Below, piece by piece: positions 11,586-21,316 of a stretch of DNA of 64,000 bases. The notes under the pieces are model-generated. The model worked only from the letters and a program-made list of their open reading frames with translations. It was not told the DNA's origin and searched no databases. The stretch's first letter is position 1, and the number at the start of each line of letters is the position of its first letter. Both the position numbers and the translations under genes were made by a program. The DNA comes from Neodiprion pinetum. Lineage: Eukaryota > Arthropoda > Insecta > Hymenoptera > Diprionidae. The DNA is taken from positions 15,336,970-15,400,969 of the forward strand of contig NC_060237.1 of assembly GCF_021155775.2 (NCBI RefSeq). Reading direction: 5' to 3'.

Positions 11586-12421
11586 TTCTCTGAAGGTTAG
11601 AAAGTTCGTTGACAGGTTAAGGTTAGTTCGATGTTGTTCCATTCGGGAAATTTTGATACATCGATTTCTTTGGCTTGAAGAGTGTTTCGGTTCTGCGCTT
11701 AGATGAAGTAGTGAGCGTTTGGTCGATCCTCTTTTTTTTTTTGTTTCTAACTAATATATCAGTTTCTTTGAGTTTTTATAGATTTTCCCCGACGAATCTG
11801 CCGACTTTGGCTGTTCCCGATGTTACCTCCAGCTGTACTGTTTGTCCGGTCATAGCCTGGGTTCTCCGGATATTCAGATAAGATCGTTCCTTTCCTTTCA
11901 TTGAATGAGTTATAAATCCAATCAATCATGCATTTTTCCCCCAAATTTGCCTAGGGAATTAAGAATCATCCGCTTCCTATCACTTTTGTCCTCCCAACTC
12001 TAAGGTGTGCTGTGTCTGGAGGAAACCCCGGGTCGGTTCACCTGTCCTTATCTTCATCCCCGCAAGAACTTTGAAAGAAAATCTCTTCCTTTGGGATCCA
12101 TTCTGTCTCCTGCCCTTCGGTCCGTCTCGTGTCTTCGGCCAAGGAATCTCACGAAGAACTCACTTACTCACCCTTAACACTTACCTTTATAAAATCAAGG
12201 CACACAAACTTTGAAATTCAATTGAACGCTCAACTATCTGCTCAAGGTTTTCTGTGGTTTACCTTGAGACTGTGGGCAAATGCCAGATAGTGAAAAGGGA
12301 GTCTTTCAATTTGCAGAGCCACAGCTCCAACTCACTTTCGAGCACTGACTGCTAGATCACTTTTTTTTGTAATTGTTTAACTTTTCCGAGTCGGGTCGAC
12401 TCTTTTCCTCGGGGGGAGTAA
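11586..12421 (+). other. Gypsy B 3' untranslated region with polypurine tract
   Basis: No gene is evident between the end of integrase and the 3' LTR. Short frames here have no motifs. The segment ends in TCGGGGGGAGTAA just before the LTR start TGTTACAAAG at 12422, which is the polypurine tract. Confidence 0.7.
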
Positions 12422-12637
12422 TGTTACAAAGGATGAAATCGCCCGTTTTGTCCCCTTTTAAATGATATAGTAGTCATCATAGATAAAAGACGTTTATAAA
12501 CCTCTTATGTCTTCCAAAAGAATAAGGCTGCTGCGTCAACCTACATTATTGTAAAAACAGTCTATCTCGAGACTTTAAAAGGAGAGCTTCATCACTAAAT
12601 AAATACATTTTCGCTTCCAATTTATCGCTTCGTAACA
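12422..12637 (+). repeat. Gypsy B 3' LTR
   Basis: It is 216 bp, the same length as the 5' copy and roughly 91 percent identical by eye. It ends CGTAACA, followed by ATAAACTTT, which resumes the Gypsy A LTR. Confidence 0.93.
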
Positions 12638-12831
12638 ATAAACTTTAAATCGTTTACCTTCCCTTAATACCGATCCCTTTCTATTCCATTCGCTTCCTGC
12701 ATTGGGAGTAGTAGCACGCGAGTGCATAGTCGACGTGAACGGACCCTACAATAGCCAAATAACACCTTGGCTGGGCGTGGAGTAAGCTCTGGTTACCGCT
12801 CATCGGAGCCTACGCAATCTACCCCGTAACA
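12638..12831 (+). repeat. Gypsy A 3' LTR, downstream half
   Basis: The sequence after Gypsy B continues to ACCCCGTAACA at 12831, a typical LTR end that pairs with the TGTTACG start at 6078. Together the halves make about 440 bp. Confidence 0.55.
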
Positions 12832-13235
12832 AAAGAATAATTTTAAAAAATTTTTCAATGAAAAAAATGAAAAAAACAATTTTTAATAAAAAAAAAAAAA
12901 AATCCAAAAATAATAATAAATAAAATAATCATAAATAATGAGACGATTTTTCATAGTCCATTCAATGTATTTGTATTTCGTGAGAAAAAAAAAGTATCCC
13001 GTGGGACTTGAACCCGAGACCGCCAGAGTCGGAGCCGTGAACCTTGCCCACTGGGTTGCGCTCTCGTGATCGGAAATTATATTACTTTACCGGTATAATA
13101 GGTTTGAGTTTAATTTCCTAACGATTTTTCTCGAAAACTATGAGCCGTTGAAAAAAATCCCTGTACTCAAGTACTCAGGATAGGTCCCTCTACGACATAT
13201 CTGAGACCCATCAAAATCCGTGAGTGACAACCTGT
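12832..13235. other. AT-rich spacer with tRNA-like segment
   Basis: 12832-12990 is A/T-rich with long A runs. 12990-13075 holds a tRNA-related sequence on the minus strand. I see no gene. The Mutator-like element begins at or before 13236 and its exact end was not found. Confidence 0.4.
12996..13072 (-). other. tRNA-like / SINE-like fragment
   Basis: Read on the minus strand, GGTCTCGGGTTCAAGTCCCAC resembles a T-arm with a B-box. About 40 bases upstream, CCCAGTGGGCAAGG resembles an A-box/D-arm. A clean cloverleaf with a proper anticodon arm could not be drawn, so I read it as a tRNA pseudogene or the head of a tRNA-derived SINE. Confidence 0.35.
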
Positions 13236-14395
13236 ATGGTCCCTTTGTCAGCCATTGTATCAGGAATTGTGTCCACAGGTGGTGGTTTTTCTCAACTCAA
13301 AGAAATTAGCGCTGCTATAGATATGCCTTACATGGCTAAGAAAACATGAAATAAATTTCACGAAATTGTCTGTGATGCCTATCATGATATTGCTCGGGAA
13401 TAGATGATCAAGGCTCTGAAGGAAAAGGCGAGATTGGCCCGTGAGGCAGGTGACGTTGACGAAGACGGATACCCTTGCGTAGCGGTTGTTGCGGATGGGT
13501 CTTGGGCCAAACGATCTTACCCTACAAAATATGATTCTTTTTCAGGTGTAGCAGCAATATTAGGGTATAGGACGAAAAACGTTTTGTTTATCGGGGTCCG
13601 AAACAAGTATTCTTTCATTTATAATAGGTCGAAACAAGGGGATTTAAAATCAGTCGTGAATCATAAGTGCGCCAAAAACTAGGGGGGTTCTACTACCGCA
13701 ATGGAATCCGACATGATAGTAGAGGGATTCAAATGTAGCTTAGAAATGCACCGCCTAAAATATAATAAATTGATAAGAGATGGAGATAGTAGCGTCCACC
13801 GGAAGCTTATCGATGCAATGCCGTATGGACCGGAGGCACTAGTCTTAAAAATTGAATGCTGCAACCATGTGCTCCGAATCTGTGGTACTTGACTCCGAGA
13901 TCTCTGTGTCAACCGTAAGGTCGATACAGTGATTCTGCGAAATTTTTTGCGCAAAAACTCAAACGCCTACGTTATGCAGTAACTTCTGCTATTCGTCATC
14001 GAAAAGCAGAAATTAATAAGCCGCGATACGTTCGGGTCGAGGAATTGCTTGAAGATATAAAAAACGGTCTGAATCATGTTTTTGAGGACCATCGGTTGTG
14101 TAAAGACCGTGGTTATTTTTGCGACGGTAATCCGAAACCGGGTGAAATAAACCATGTGCAGGATATGATAGCGGCTGGTATCTTCCAAGAGATCCTTTCG
14201 GCAATGAATGGACTCACTGAGCAGGTCTCTAGCCTGATATGGGACGTCGACAGCAACGTGGCCGAGTTGTACAACGCACATATTGCTAAGGCTATAGGGG
14301 GCAAGCGTGTCAATTTCACCCTTCGCGGATCATATCAAGCAAGATGCGAATCTGCCGTAGTAAAGATGAATGCCGGTGGACAGTTCCATGCGTAA
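13236..14395 (+). pseudogene. Mutator-like transposase domain protein (broken)
   Basis: The N-terminal frame begins near the ATG at 13236 with a VSGIVSTGGGFSQL segment. TGA and TAG codons interrupt it before 13404. It continues through VVADGSWAKRSYPTKYD, VLFIGVRNKY, LIRDGDSSVHRK and KIECCNH. The DG-S-W and DGDS aspartates with the following C-x-x-H recall the catalytic layout of Mutator-like (RNase H-fold) transposases. I believe the family is the 'Mutator-like transposase domain' family common in insects and cnidarians. After a frame break at about 13890, a second block has LEDIKNGLNHVF and AKAIGGKRVNF. It is followed at once by a YqaJ-type nuclease segment, the usual partner. The family call is from recall, not a search. 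Confidence 0.65.
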
Positions 14396-14403
14396 GTCAG
14401 TCA

Positions 14404-15349
14404 GAAATTAGGAATGGGTGGGCCGGGGAACTTCACCGTCACGTACTGTACAAATAAATCGCGATCTCTTCACTCTCGAAAGCCGGCTTTCAAATCGAAA
14501 TCAAAATCTTTCGTCGCTCAGTCGGCTGACACCGACTACGCCCCAGACGCTGCGTGTCCGTCGCAACCAGACATGTCCGAAGAGAAATTGGCTGCCGCTA
14601 AGAAGAATTTCGTGCAAGCCTTGTATTCGGTGGATACACTGGTAATCGAACGGCAAACTAGAGGACAAAGCACGTCTGACGAATGGTACGATGAGCGTAG
14701 AACGCGGTCGACTGCCTCAATACTTGGTGAAATTTGAAAATGACGGCCACAAACATCTTGTGTCAAATTAGTTGAACGAATTCGCTATACCGATTTCCAT
14801 GGTAACTCGAGTACAAGGTGAGATATCGAAAAGGAGCCTTTGGCGATCAGTCAGTTTGCTTCGGAATATGGAGTTATCGTGGAATCCAGTGGTCTAGTGG
14901 TAGAGAAGGAGCTACCGTTCCTCGCGGCGTCACCTGATGGATTGGTGGACGAGGACACCATTATCGAGGTGAAATATCCCGCTTCTGCCAAAAAGTCGAC
15001 TCCAATGGAGGGCATAGAGTCGAAAAAAATAAAATTTATGTCCATTACGAATGGTGAAGTCAAGTTGATAACGTCACACAATTATTTTTATCAGGTTCAG
15101 GGGCTTCTCCACATTACGAAGAGGAAGTGGTGCTATTTCGTATTTTGGACGCCGAAAGAACTAATCTTTGACAAAATTATTCGTGACGACAATTTTTGGA
15201 AATTGAAAATGGTAAATAAATTAGCTGACTTTTTTTATTTCTTCTTTTTGCCAGAAATAGTAGACTCCAGACGTGCTCGACAACTTCCGATTCGCGACCC
15301 TCCTCAAATAATTGAAGTTAGAAATTCTGCGGTCAAATCAAAAGACTGA
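14404..15349 (+). pseudogene. YqaJ-like recombinase/nuclease domain (broken)
   Basis: The first frame contains IERQTRGQSTSDEW and RTRSTASILGEI, the start of the YqaJ exonuclease fold. After stops near 14735-14820 the frame continues with GVIVESSGLVVEKELPFLAA, SPDGLVDEDTIIEVKYP and a NYFYQVQGLLHIT block. The D of SPDG, the E-x-K of EVK and the Q of YQVQG match the metal-binding catalytic residues of lambda-exonuclease/YqaJ nucleases. Such domains resect DNA ends and are often joined to a transposase in this element family. The nonsense codons show that this copy is dead. Confidence 0.7.
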
Positions 15350-16640
15350 ACGACTGATGTTTCCACCCGTAAGAAAAAGAAAACGACAACCGACAGTACT
15401 AACGAGTAACTATACAGACGTTTTTACATATTTCTATATTTTTTCTTTCATTTATAACTATTTCACAATAATGTCACACATAGAAAACTATTCTTGATTC
15501 AAGAATATTTTATTTTTTAGATCAAGAGTATGCTATTTTTTGAATGAAAATATGTCATATTCTTGAATGAAGAATACTCAGCACTTGATTCAAGAATATC
15601 TTAATTCTTGATTCAAGGATTGTTTTCTTTGTGTGCAGGCCATTTTTTTATTTTTTATATTACAAATCAACCCTCGCATGTATATCCTGTTTGTTAAATT
15701 TTCATTTTTCAGTTACAGCCCATTCGAAATTTTGCACGGATACAACGTGTTTTCACATTATGTTTTTAAGTTCAGAAATTAAAAAATTTCTGAATAATGA
15801 TCTTTCATATTCATTTGCTGAATGTTTGCATTTTTCATTCCATAACATTCATTGAAACAGTTTATTTTGAAGATTCATTTTATTTCTATAATAATTAATT
15901 GTTATACCAAAGAAACGTCATAACGGAAAGCGAAAAGTGTGGTATTCCACGCGATCGAATGTATATATTTTATTTATTGACGCGCCATTACTTTTGATAA
16001 TGTTCTGTACCATAGATTTTGTTGATTTTTCAATACGCCTTATCTATCAATTTCTAATATACTCCTGCATGTCTAACTCAATTTTTTTGATCTACTAATT
16101 TTCTTTTGAATCTCTATCGATGTATGTAACACTTTTAATTTTTCTTGGCATGGTTAGGAGGTTGGGACGGGATAGGGTGGGTCTCTTCATCGCAGCGACC
16201 TCCACGTGGTGAGACCTAGGTAATTGATGGCAATGTATTTAGTAGGGATGCGCGATTCTAGATCTATCCACTCAAGAATCGATCTTTTGGGTCAATAAAA
16301 CAGATTTTTTGTATTGATACTTTATTAATCACTTTTTTCTAGAATCAATTTCCAGTCTGCAAGAATCGGATTAGGCTCTTAAATCATCCATTAGAAAAAG
16401 TTTTGAAAGTCTATTTTGGCGTTCTGTATTTTATGAGTAATTGAGGTTTGAAAATACCAAAAAATCGACCAATTTCTAGCGCTGAATAAATCTAATATCA
16501 CAACTGATGAAAAAAGCTTCCCACCTAGTCGGCTGGGTTTGTGTATTATGTTTTGTAACTTGGCATTTTTGATGCCCATTACATGAAGCTCTTTGAACCC
16601 TGGGCGCAACGAAAATTGAGGAATTTCCGAAATTGAGTCG
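15350..16640. other. AT-rich spacer without genes
   Basis: No coding signal is seen. 15484-15623 holds several copies of a palindromic TTCTTGATTCAAGAA-type motif in both orientations. 16245-16380 contains GGGATGCGCGATTC followed by repeated AATCGAT motifs, resembling the end of a small inverted-repeat element. Confidence 0.5.
15484..15623. repeat. Palindromic TTGATTCAAGAATAT repeat cluster
   Basis: The motif TCTTGATTCAAGAATAT or its half sites recurs at about 15490, 15560, 15588 and 15605. It is self-complementary and could fold into hairpins. It may be part of the 3' end of the Mutator/YqaJ element. Confidence 0.5.
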
Positions 16641-17156
16641 CGAAGTCTTTGTAAAAGAGCGCCAGGACTAGAGTCACGCGTCCGAAACTACAAAAGGGGA
16701 CACCTTAGCGAATAGCGTAAGATATTTCAGGTTTTTTGTTTTTTTATTCATTTTTCGAGTTACACCGGCATCAGGCAAGAAGTCGGCACCGAATTCGAGG
16801 AAATTACGGAGTGGCGGACTAGCGACAATTGCGAAGGAAGGATGTCGAGGCTGCGGAGGGGGAGCCGACGCAGATCTCCGCATCGCGGGAATCCAAGGTG
16901 GACGCGATTGCCGCTGGTGGCCGGCGCGTATTCTTTTGCGCTTAGTTGCGTATTCTTGTGGGTATGATGTCACGTATGGGATGGCGTATCGAGATCCGTG
17001 TTGCGGCAGGTCGTAGGTTTTTGAGACCACTCTAGTTCTGGCGGTCGTGATAAGTAGTCACGTTTTGGGAAGTTTCGCGAAGTAATGGGGTTGCCCAAAA
17101 ATCGCGAGGGGAATGGAAAGGGGGTTGCAAGGATGTAGAAGGTAAGCGCTGCTTCT
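16641..17156. other. Left flank of Polinton P1
   Basis: No recognisable gene. The minus-strand frame across 16674-17030 is low in motifs and has no homologue I know. This is the pre-insertion host sequence, and it resumes at 38993. Confidence 0.4.
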
Positions 17157-17162
17157 ATCCCC
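17157..17162. repeat. Left target-site duplication of P1 (ATCCCC)
   Basis: The six bases ATCCCC immediately precede the element start AGTAGTGTATATA. The same six bases follow the element end at 38987-38992. Confidence 0.85.
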
Positions 17163-17236
17163 AGTAGTGTATATATGAGAGTTCTGGATCGCTCCCCCCT
17201 AGCTCCCCCCTAGCCCCCCCGCCCTTCGACTCACGG
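17163..17236 (+). repeat. P1 left terminal inverted repeat, outer part
   Basis: AGTAGTGTATATA, then GCTCCCCCCTAGCTCCCCCC, match the reverse complement of the right end (38986 downward). The repeat is then cut by CT-rich sequence and a LINE fragment, and resumes near 18131. Confidence 0.8.
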
Positions 17237-17289
17237 CTCTCTCTCTCTCTCCCTCTCCCTCTCCCTCTCCCTCTCCCTCTCGCTCTCAA

Positions 17290-18030
17290 TCTCTCAGCGA
17301 CTGGTAAACAGTGCGATACGATTCATTTTTGATCTACGTGGTGATGTACATATCACCCCGTATCGATTACGGTTGGAGTGGCTGTCAGTATCAGACAAGA
17401 GGAAGTACTTTGTAGCTATAGGTACTTATAATATTCTGCATAACCATGCCCCGTCGTACTTACTTGAACTATTTCCCCTACATCATGATTCTGCTCGTCA
17501 TTCGTCACGTCTGGGCATGGCTGATACTTTTCATATTCCGCTACATAGAACTTGCATTTACCGCAACTCCTTCCATCTCACTACTGTTTACCTATGGCAT
17601 TCTCTTCCTCCTGACATTACTTCCTCGTCCTCATGTGCTGTTTTCAAGGCTAAGGTGTATGAGTACTTCTTATCAAATGAGGTTTCTGCCCTAGCTAGCT
17701 AGCCCGATTAATTAACCTATGTTTAAACTACCTGAAGTAATAGTATTGCGTAGTGCTAGTTTATTTTTGTTTCATTTTATTTCGCTTATTTGATTGTGTT
17801 TTTCATTTAATCTACCTACTTTACTTTATTCTATCTAAATTTGATTATTTTATATTCTATATTACATTTTATTTTAGTTTATTTTATCTTATTTTATTTT
17901 ATTTTATTGTATATTATATTATATTTTATTTTATTGTATTTTATTTTAATTTTATACTTATATACTTTTATAATACTTTTCCTACACTGTAGTTTTTCTC
18001 TTGCCCCAAAGTGTTCTAGGGCATAATAAA
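17290..18030 (+). mobile_element. 3' fragment of a non-LTR retrotransposon in the P1 left TIR
   Basis: The frame 17373-17702 (EWLSVSDKRKYF ... YLLELFP ... NSFHLTTVYLWHSLPP ... SSCAVFKAKVYEYF) is the typical C-terminal end of a LINE pol protein of the CR1/jockey/RTE general type. The 'LWNSLP' and 'FKxxL' blocks are diagnostic. A T- and A-rich 3' untranslated region follows and ends near AATAAAACATCTAT. It sits between two CT-repeat tracts, suggesting insertion into a microsatellite. Confidence 0.7.
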
Positions 18031-18033
18031 ACA

Positions 18034-18037
18034 TCTA

Positions 18038-18130
<93 letters not shown>
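18034..18130 (+). repeat. (CT)n microsatellite
   Basis: About 95 bases of nearly uninterrupted CT dinucleotides. A related CT/CCCTCT tract lies at 17237-17290 on the other side of the LINE fragment. Confidence 0.95.
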
Positions 18131-18133
<3 letters not shown>

Positions 18134-18320
18134 ACGCTTTCCCCCCTCGCGCCCAACCCAGCCGCGCCCCCAATCCGCGGCAGTACCGCCCCCCCGTTGA
18201 TCATTTTCGCGGTTTGCCGCAAGATGTGTATTTTCAAAGAATTTGACACACACACACAGCCACACGCGCGCGCGCACACACACACAACATAATTCCTGTC
18301 GAGACTTGTCCAATGGAAAA
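18131..18320 (+). repeat. P1 left terminal inverted repeat, inner part
   Basis: CCGTTGATCATTTTCGCGGTT, the CA-repeat and AATTCCTGTCGAGACTTGT are the reverse complement of the right-end segment 38577-38760. The right end has GATCAACGGGCGG, a GT repeat and ACAAGTCTCGTCAGGAATT. Confidence 0.85.
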
Positions 18321-18339
18321 TTGTAGTGGGGGTGGGTGG

Positions 18340-18373
18340 TATATAAAGCGTACGTCTATCGTAATCGTCACTC
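18340..18373 (+). promoter_or_regulatory. Core promoter (TATATAAA + TCACTC) for the OB-like gene
   Basis: TATATAAA at 18340-18347 is followed about 28 bases later by an initiator-like TCACTC (18368). The ATG is at 18433. The spacing fits an arthropod RNA polymerase II promoter located just inside the TIR. Confidence 0.55.
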
Positions 18374-18432
18374 TGTTCTCATCGTATTCTCATTGTGAAC
18401 TGTTCTCGCTTGTGAAATAACCTCGAAACGCG

Positions 18433-18747
18433 ATGGATCTAGCAAAAGTTGACCACGTCAGCCGCCTGGAGAATCTGCCAACCAAGAAGATGTCGGAACT
18501 CGAAATTGGGGGAGTGTATGACGTCATCGGGTTACGACTGGTCAAAACAAAATTCGGGGTACGTGTTCTGGCGACGATCGATGCAGAATACAACGTCTTC
18601 TTACCACCGAGAATCGTAAGAGTTCTACAAGAAGATTCCAGTCAGCTGACTGGAATCTGTAGCATGGCCAGGGAAAATCGTGTGCAAATGAAATACCTTG
18701 GTGAAAAATTCAACAAGTTTGAATTTTCATGCAGTTATGTGCCTTAA
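18433..18747 (+). CDS. Small conserved Polinton protein, possible OB-fold
   Basis: An intact 104-aa frame with LPTKKMSELEIGGVYDV, KTKFGVRVLATID and VFLPPRIV. The alternating hydrophobic strands and the G-V-R-V-L-A core recall small OB-fold nucleic-acid-binding proteins, but no function is proven. A homologue in P2 (55695-55988) shares the KTKFG/ETKFG, LP-P/N-R and ALQED-type blocks, so the gene is a real and regular part of these elements. It is the first gene inside the left TIR and reads inward, with its own TATA box. A role as a single-stranded-DNA-binding or early protein is a guess. It remains open although the neighbouring polymerase has decayed. Confidence 0.75.
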   Translation: MDLAKVDHVSRLENLPTKKMSELEIGGVYDVIGLRLVKTKFGVRVLATIDAEYNVFLPPRIVRVLQEDSSQLTGICSMARENRVQMKYLGEKFNKFEFSCSYVP

Positions 18748-18795
18748 ATGAACTATGTGATCCCCCGCTACTTTCACAAAATTCATCCACGAGGG

Positions 18796-18832
18796 GATAA
18801 AAGCGGGTGTGCTGGAGATGGAATAGTCAGTC
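18796..18832 (+). promoter_or_regulatory. Core promoter (GATAAAAG + TCAGTC) for the 273-aa gene
   Basis: GATAAAAG (18796-18803) and an arthropod-type initiator TCAGTC (18827) are spaced about 30 bases apart, upstream of the ATG at 18887. A second TATATAA lies at 18853 within the would-be leader. Confidence 0.5.
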
Positions 18833-18886
18833 TTCCACATACCATCCGTCAGTATATAATCGAGCGCAGCATTCCCACTCCTTAAC

Positions 18887-19708
18887 ATGGCGATGATCCT
18901 AGACGTGCAATGTTTTATCGGTCATAACATGAAGTTTGTACCCAAGGAAGTCGCAGTCATGAATGTAAACGGGTCGGGTCTGGATTACATCATTTTCAAG
19001 CCTCCCTATGATTTAGCAAGCTCACTACTTGAATGTAGAGCTACCAATGTATGGTTGACACACAATCACCACGAAATATCATGGAATGCGGGCAACAAAT
19101 CTCACGAAGATGTGACGGAGATTGTGAGAAAAATGGTTGGAAATGCGTGTTACGTATACGTCAAAGGGGCGGAGAAGAAAGCATGGCTGACGGAGATCGT
19201 CGATGGTACAACGAGGGTTATTAATACGAAAGATTTGCATATCATACCCCCTGCAATGGAAAAATTGAGGTATATGAAAGCGGCACCGTGGCATGACGCG
19301 AACCATGGATACTCTTCAGCGAATAACCTCCAGCAAGCAGCAGCGCCAGGCTCATTTTGGTATGATGACAACTCTGAATACATCCCGGCATACAATTGCG
19401 CCTTTGAAAATGTGCAGCGACTAAGGAGTTGGTATTTGAAGGAGTGTACCAGCTTCCTCGAGAAATCCTTCCGTCTGTACAAAGAATTGGACGGTTTAAG
19501 GGGAATGATGTCCGAGGATATAGCTTTTTTACCAAAAGAATTTATCCGCACGTTCGCATCAAACTCCATCAATGATGCGTGGGATGAACTACCAGAGAAT
19601 ATGAAAATGGACCACGTCATCGCAAGTTTTCGCAGATGTGGCGTACATTACACACCAGGACCCGATGGCGATATCGTGGATGGACCGGATCCTCTAATTA
19701 AAGACTAA
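18887..19708 (+). CDS. Uncharacterised 273-aa Polinton protein (possible RNase H-fold)
   Basis: An intact frame. It begins ILDVQCFIGHNMKFVPKEVAV, then has LTHNHHEISWNAGN and CYVYVKGAEKKAWLTEI. I have seen the same pattern (D-x-Q-x-F ... KE-A, H-x-I-x-W, V-Y-V-KG-x-EK) in many insect proteins of unknown function linked to Polintons. The DVQ start and the KG-x-EK loop would suit a ribonuclease H-like or exonuclease fold, but this is only an inference from strand pattern. The C-terminal half (from residue about 150) is helical, with LRGMMSEDIAFLPKEF. It lies between the OB-like gene and PolB, all plus strand, and is probably an early gene. Confidence 0.7.
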   Translation: MAMILDVQCFIGHNMKFVPKEVAVMNVNGSGLDYIIFKPPYDLASSLLECRATNVWLTHNHHEISWNAGNKSHEDVTEIVRKMVGNACYVYVKGAEKKAWLTEIVDGTTRVINTKDLHIIPPAMEKLRYMKAAPWHDANHGYSSANNLQQAAAPGSFWYDDNSEYIPAYNCAFENVQRLRSWYLKECTSFLEKSFRLYKELDGLRGMMSEDIAFLPKEFIRTFASNSINDAWDELPENMKMDHVIASFRRCGVHYTPGPDGDIVDGPDPLIKD

Positions 19709-19723
19709 CTAGGTTGCAATCGT

Positions 19724-19749
19724 GTGTATGTGGCGCCTGCCACATACAC
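19724..19749 (+). terminator. Perfect 11-bp hairpin after the 273-aa gene
   Basis: GTGTATGTGGC, a GCCT loop and GCCACATACAC form a perfect 11-bp stem 15 bases after the stop codon. It could mark an RNA 3' end or be a binding site; this is a structural observation only. Confidence 0.5.
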
Positions 19750-20480
19750 GCACTCACTCTAGTATTAGAGCGAGGCAATGCTCGGTGCTTATCGCCCAAT
19801 TTCGGGAATAATCGTCAGCGCGCTTTCCCCACTCTAGCGGGCAAAAACGGAGCGAAGATCCTTCGCCTCACACAAAAGTCAATCACGGATCGATATCCAA
19901 AACGCACGCTAGAGTACCGATACAGTAACCGCGCAATAACGAGATCTCCGTATCCACGCATCTGTAAAACGTTAATAAATATCCATTTATATTTTACCCT
20001 TCGCACGCTTTAATACGTAGGATCCCTGTTACTCCAAATCCTACATGTATAGATAATATGGACATTATTTACCAAAGTAACAATAAAATTTATTACAATA
20101 TATACAATTATACTCGGGTTTATATGTAGAATATTCAATAGAATTAATCTCAATTATATCATAGCTTATACATAGAATTAAAGAAATTTACTATTCGATG
20201 AAATTATGATCCAGAAATAGGATACATTACAAATATATATCTTTATAACTTTCACCCATTCTCGTCATAAAAAATTTAAATTTTATGAATTTTCACTTGT
20301 GAAAAATATATAATCAATAATTATGAATTTAGCGTAGTTTATTCCCCGAAATAATCCATAAAATCATTATCGTTATCCTGTTCGCTAACGTTATCATCAT
20401 CATCATCATCATCATCATCATCGCTATTTTAGACATCTATAATTATTACGATAGTTTCATTCGCCCATTTTTCTACAATT
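19750..20480. other. AT-rich intergenic region of P1 with (ATC)n
   Basis: No gene seen. An ATC trinucleotide run of about 11 copies lies at 20390-20422. The rest is AT-rich with no motif I recognise. Confidence 0.6.
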
Positions 20481-20870
20481 ATTGTATTGTATACTACCAG
20501 CTTTTCGTTTGCCGATTTTTTTCTCGTTGCATACCCCACGCTCATATGGTTGAGGATGTGCAGGCTCAGACTTGTTCGCTATGAAGAGTCGTGAAACCCA
20601 AAACTATGTGTACACATACCAGCCGCTCAGGAGCGGGCAAGACAAGATTTTTCTTACACCAAACACTGTTCGCTACCTGCTTTTCGTTGACCGATTTTTC
20701 CCACCGTATGTCCCACGCTGCTTAATGACTCATAAAACTAAAAAACTACGTGTGCATATACCAGCCAGTCAAGAGCGGGCAAGACAAGATTTTTTTGTAC
20801 CTGCACCGCCCACTACCTGCACTTCGTTGACCGATTTCCATTGCATGCTTGGGAAACTATACATTGCTAC
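20481..20870 (+). repeat. Imperfect ~125-bp direct repeats upstream of PolB
   Basis: Two to three degenerate units share CTACCTGCTTTTCGTTGACCGA-type cores (about 20500, 20671 and 20813) and GAGCGGGCAAGACAAGATTTTT (20631, 20771), followed by CCCACGCT. They lie in the long region in front of the PolB promoter. Confidence 0.65.
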
Positions 20871-20969
20871 TCTACTCACAGCATTTGCGCAGATTTTTAT
20901 ACTTAGGTGAGCATCCATCGTAGGCGGCAGTGGGTTCGTGGAGAGGGGGAGGGGAGAGGGTGTAAACCT
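20788..20969 (+). repeat. Inverted copy of the right subterminal region (pairs with 38345-38527)
   Basis: This 182-bp segment (TACCTGCACCGCCCACTACC ... GGAGAGGGTGTAAACCT) is the reverse complement, with few mismatches, of 38345-38527 near the right end. In P1 it lies about 3.8 kb inside the left end, separated from the TIR proper by two genes. Confidence 0.85.
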
Positions 20970-21316
20970 GTTCCAACACGCTTTTAGGCAAAATGCAGCT
21001 GCGGAACCGGGTGACTTCAAACGAGCAATAAACCGCAAAAATTTAGGGATGATGGAGGCGGGAACTGCGGACCCCGCTGTCTTTGACGTCATTTTTTTAC
21101 ACTAATTTTATCATCTCTGCTGAGCCGGGAGAGCAATAAAACCCAAAAATTTAGGGATGCGGATTGGGTGAAGGGTGGACCCAGTCGTCTCTGACGTCAT
21201 TTTTTCTTCCGAAATGCGCAGAACGCAGTGCGCACCGCATCTCTGGCGTCATTTTTCCTTTCGATATGCGCAGAACGCGGTGCGCACCGTTCCCAAATTC
21301 TTGCGATATATCGGCC

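Larger units (their letters stand above)
6324..12637 (+). mobile_element. Gypsy B: full-length Ty3/Gypsy element with both LTRs
   Basis: Two 216-bp LTRs (6324-6539 and 12422-12637) start TGTTACAAAG and end CGTAACA. They differ at about 20 positions by eye, so the insertion is not very recent. Inside are a primer-binding site, gag, a frameshifted protease-RT-RNase H-integrase frame and a polypurine tract. Coding capacity is spoiled by three nonsense codons in pol and one indel in gag. It is inserted in the 3' LTR of Gypsy A. The flanks are CATAT on the left and ATAAA on the right, so a short target duplication is not intact. Confidence 0.93.
950..12831 (+). mobile_element. Gypsy A: 5'-truncated Ty3/Gypsy element, split by nested Gypsy B
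   Basis: The order is reverse transcriptase, RNase H, macro-like modules, integrase, env-like fragment, polypurine tract and 3' LTR. The LTR starts TGTTACG at 6078 after a 20-base G run and ends CGTAACA at 12831. It is interrupted from 6324 to 12637 by Gypsy B, so the LTR itself is about 440 bp. Gag, protease and the 5' LTR are missing. Several nonsense codons and frameshifts make it non-functional. The env-like remnant suggests an errantivirus-type lineage, which is an inference. Confidence 0.75.

Noticed and set aside
12996..13072. A functional tRNA gene on the minus strand
   Set aside because: A B-box and a weak A-box are present, but I could not form a proper acceptor and anticodon stem, so I list it only as tRNA-like.
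16674..17030. 118-codon minus-strand frame left of P1
   Set aside because: No recognisable motif; it ends at the Polinton flank and has atypical composition.
18001..18313. Ser-Leu and Arg-Glu repeat frames
   Set aside because: They are translations of the (CT)n microsatellite.
19815..20013. Frames on both strands after the 273-aa gene
   Set aside because: Short, overlapping and without motifs; probably chance.
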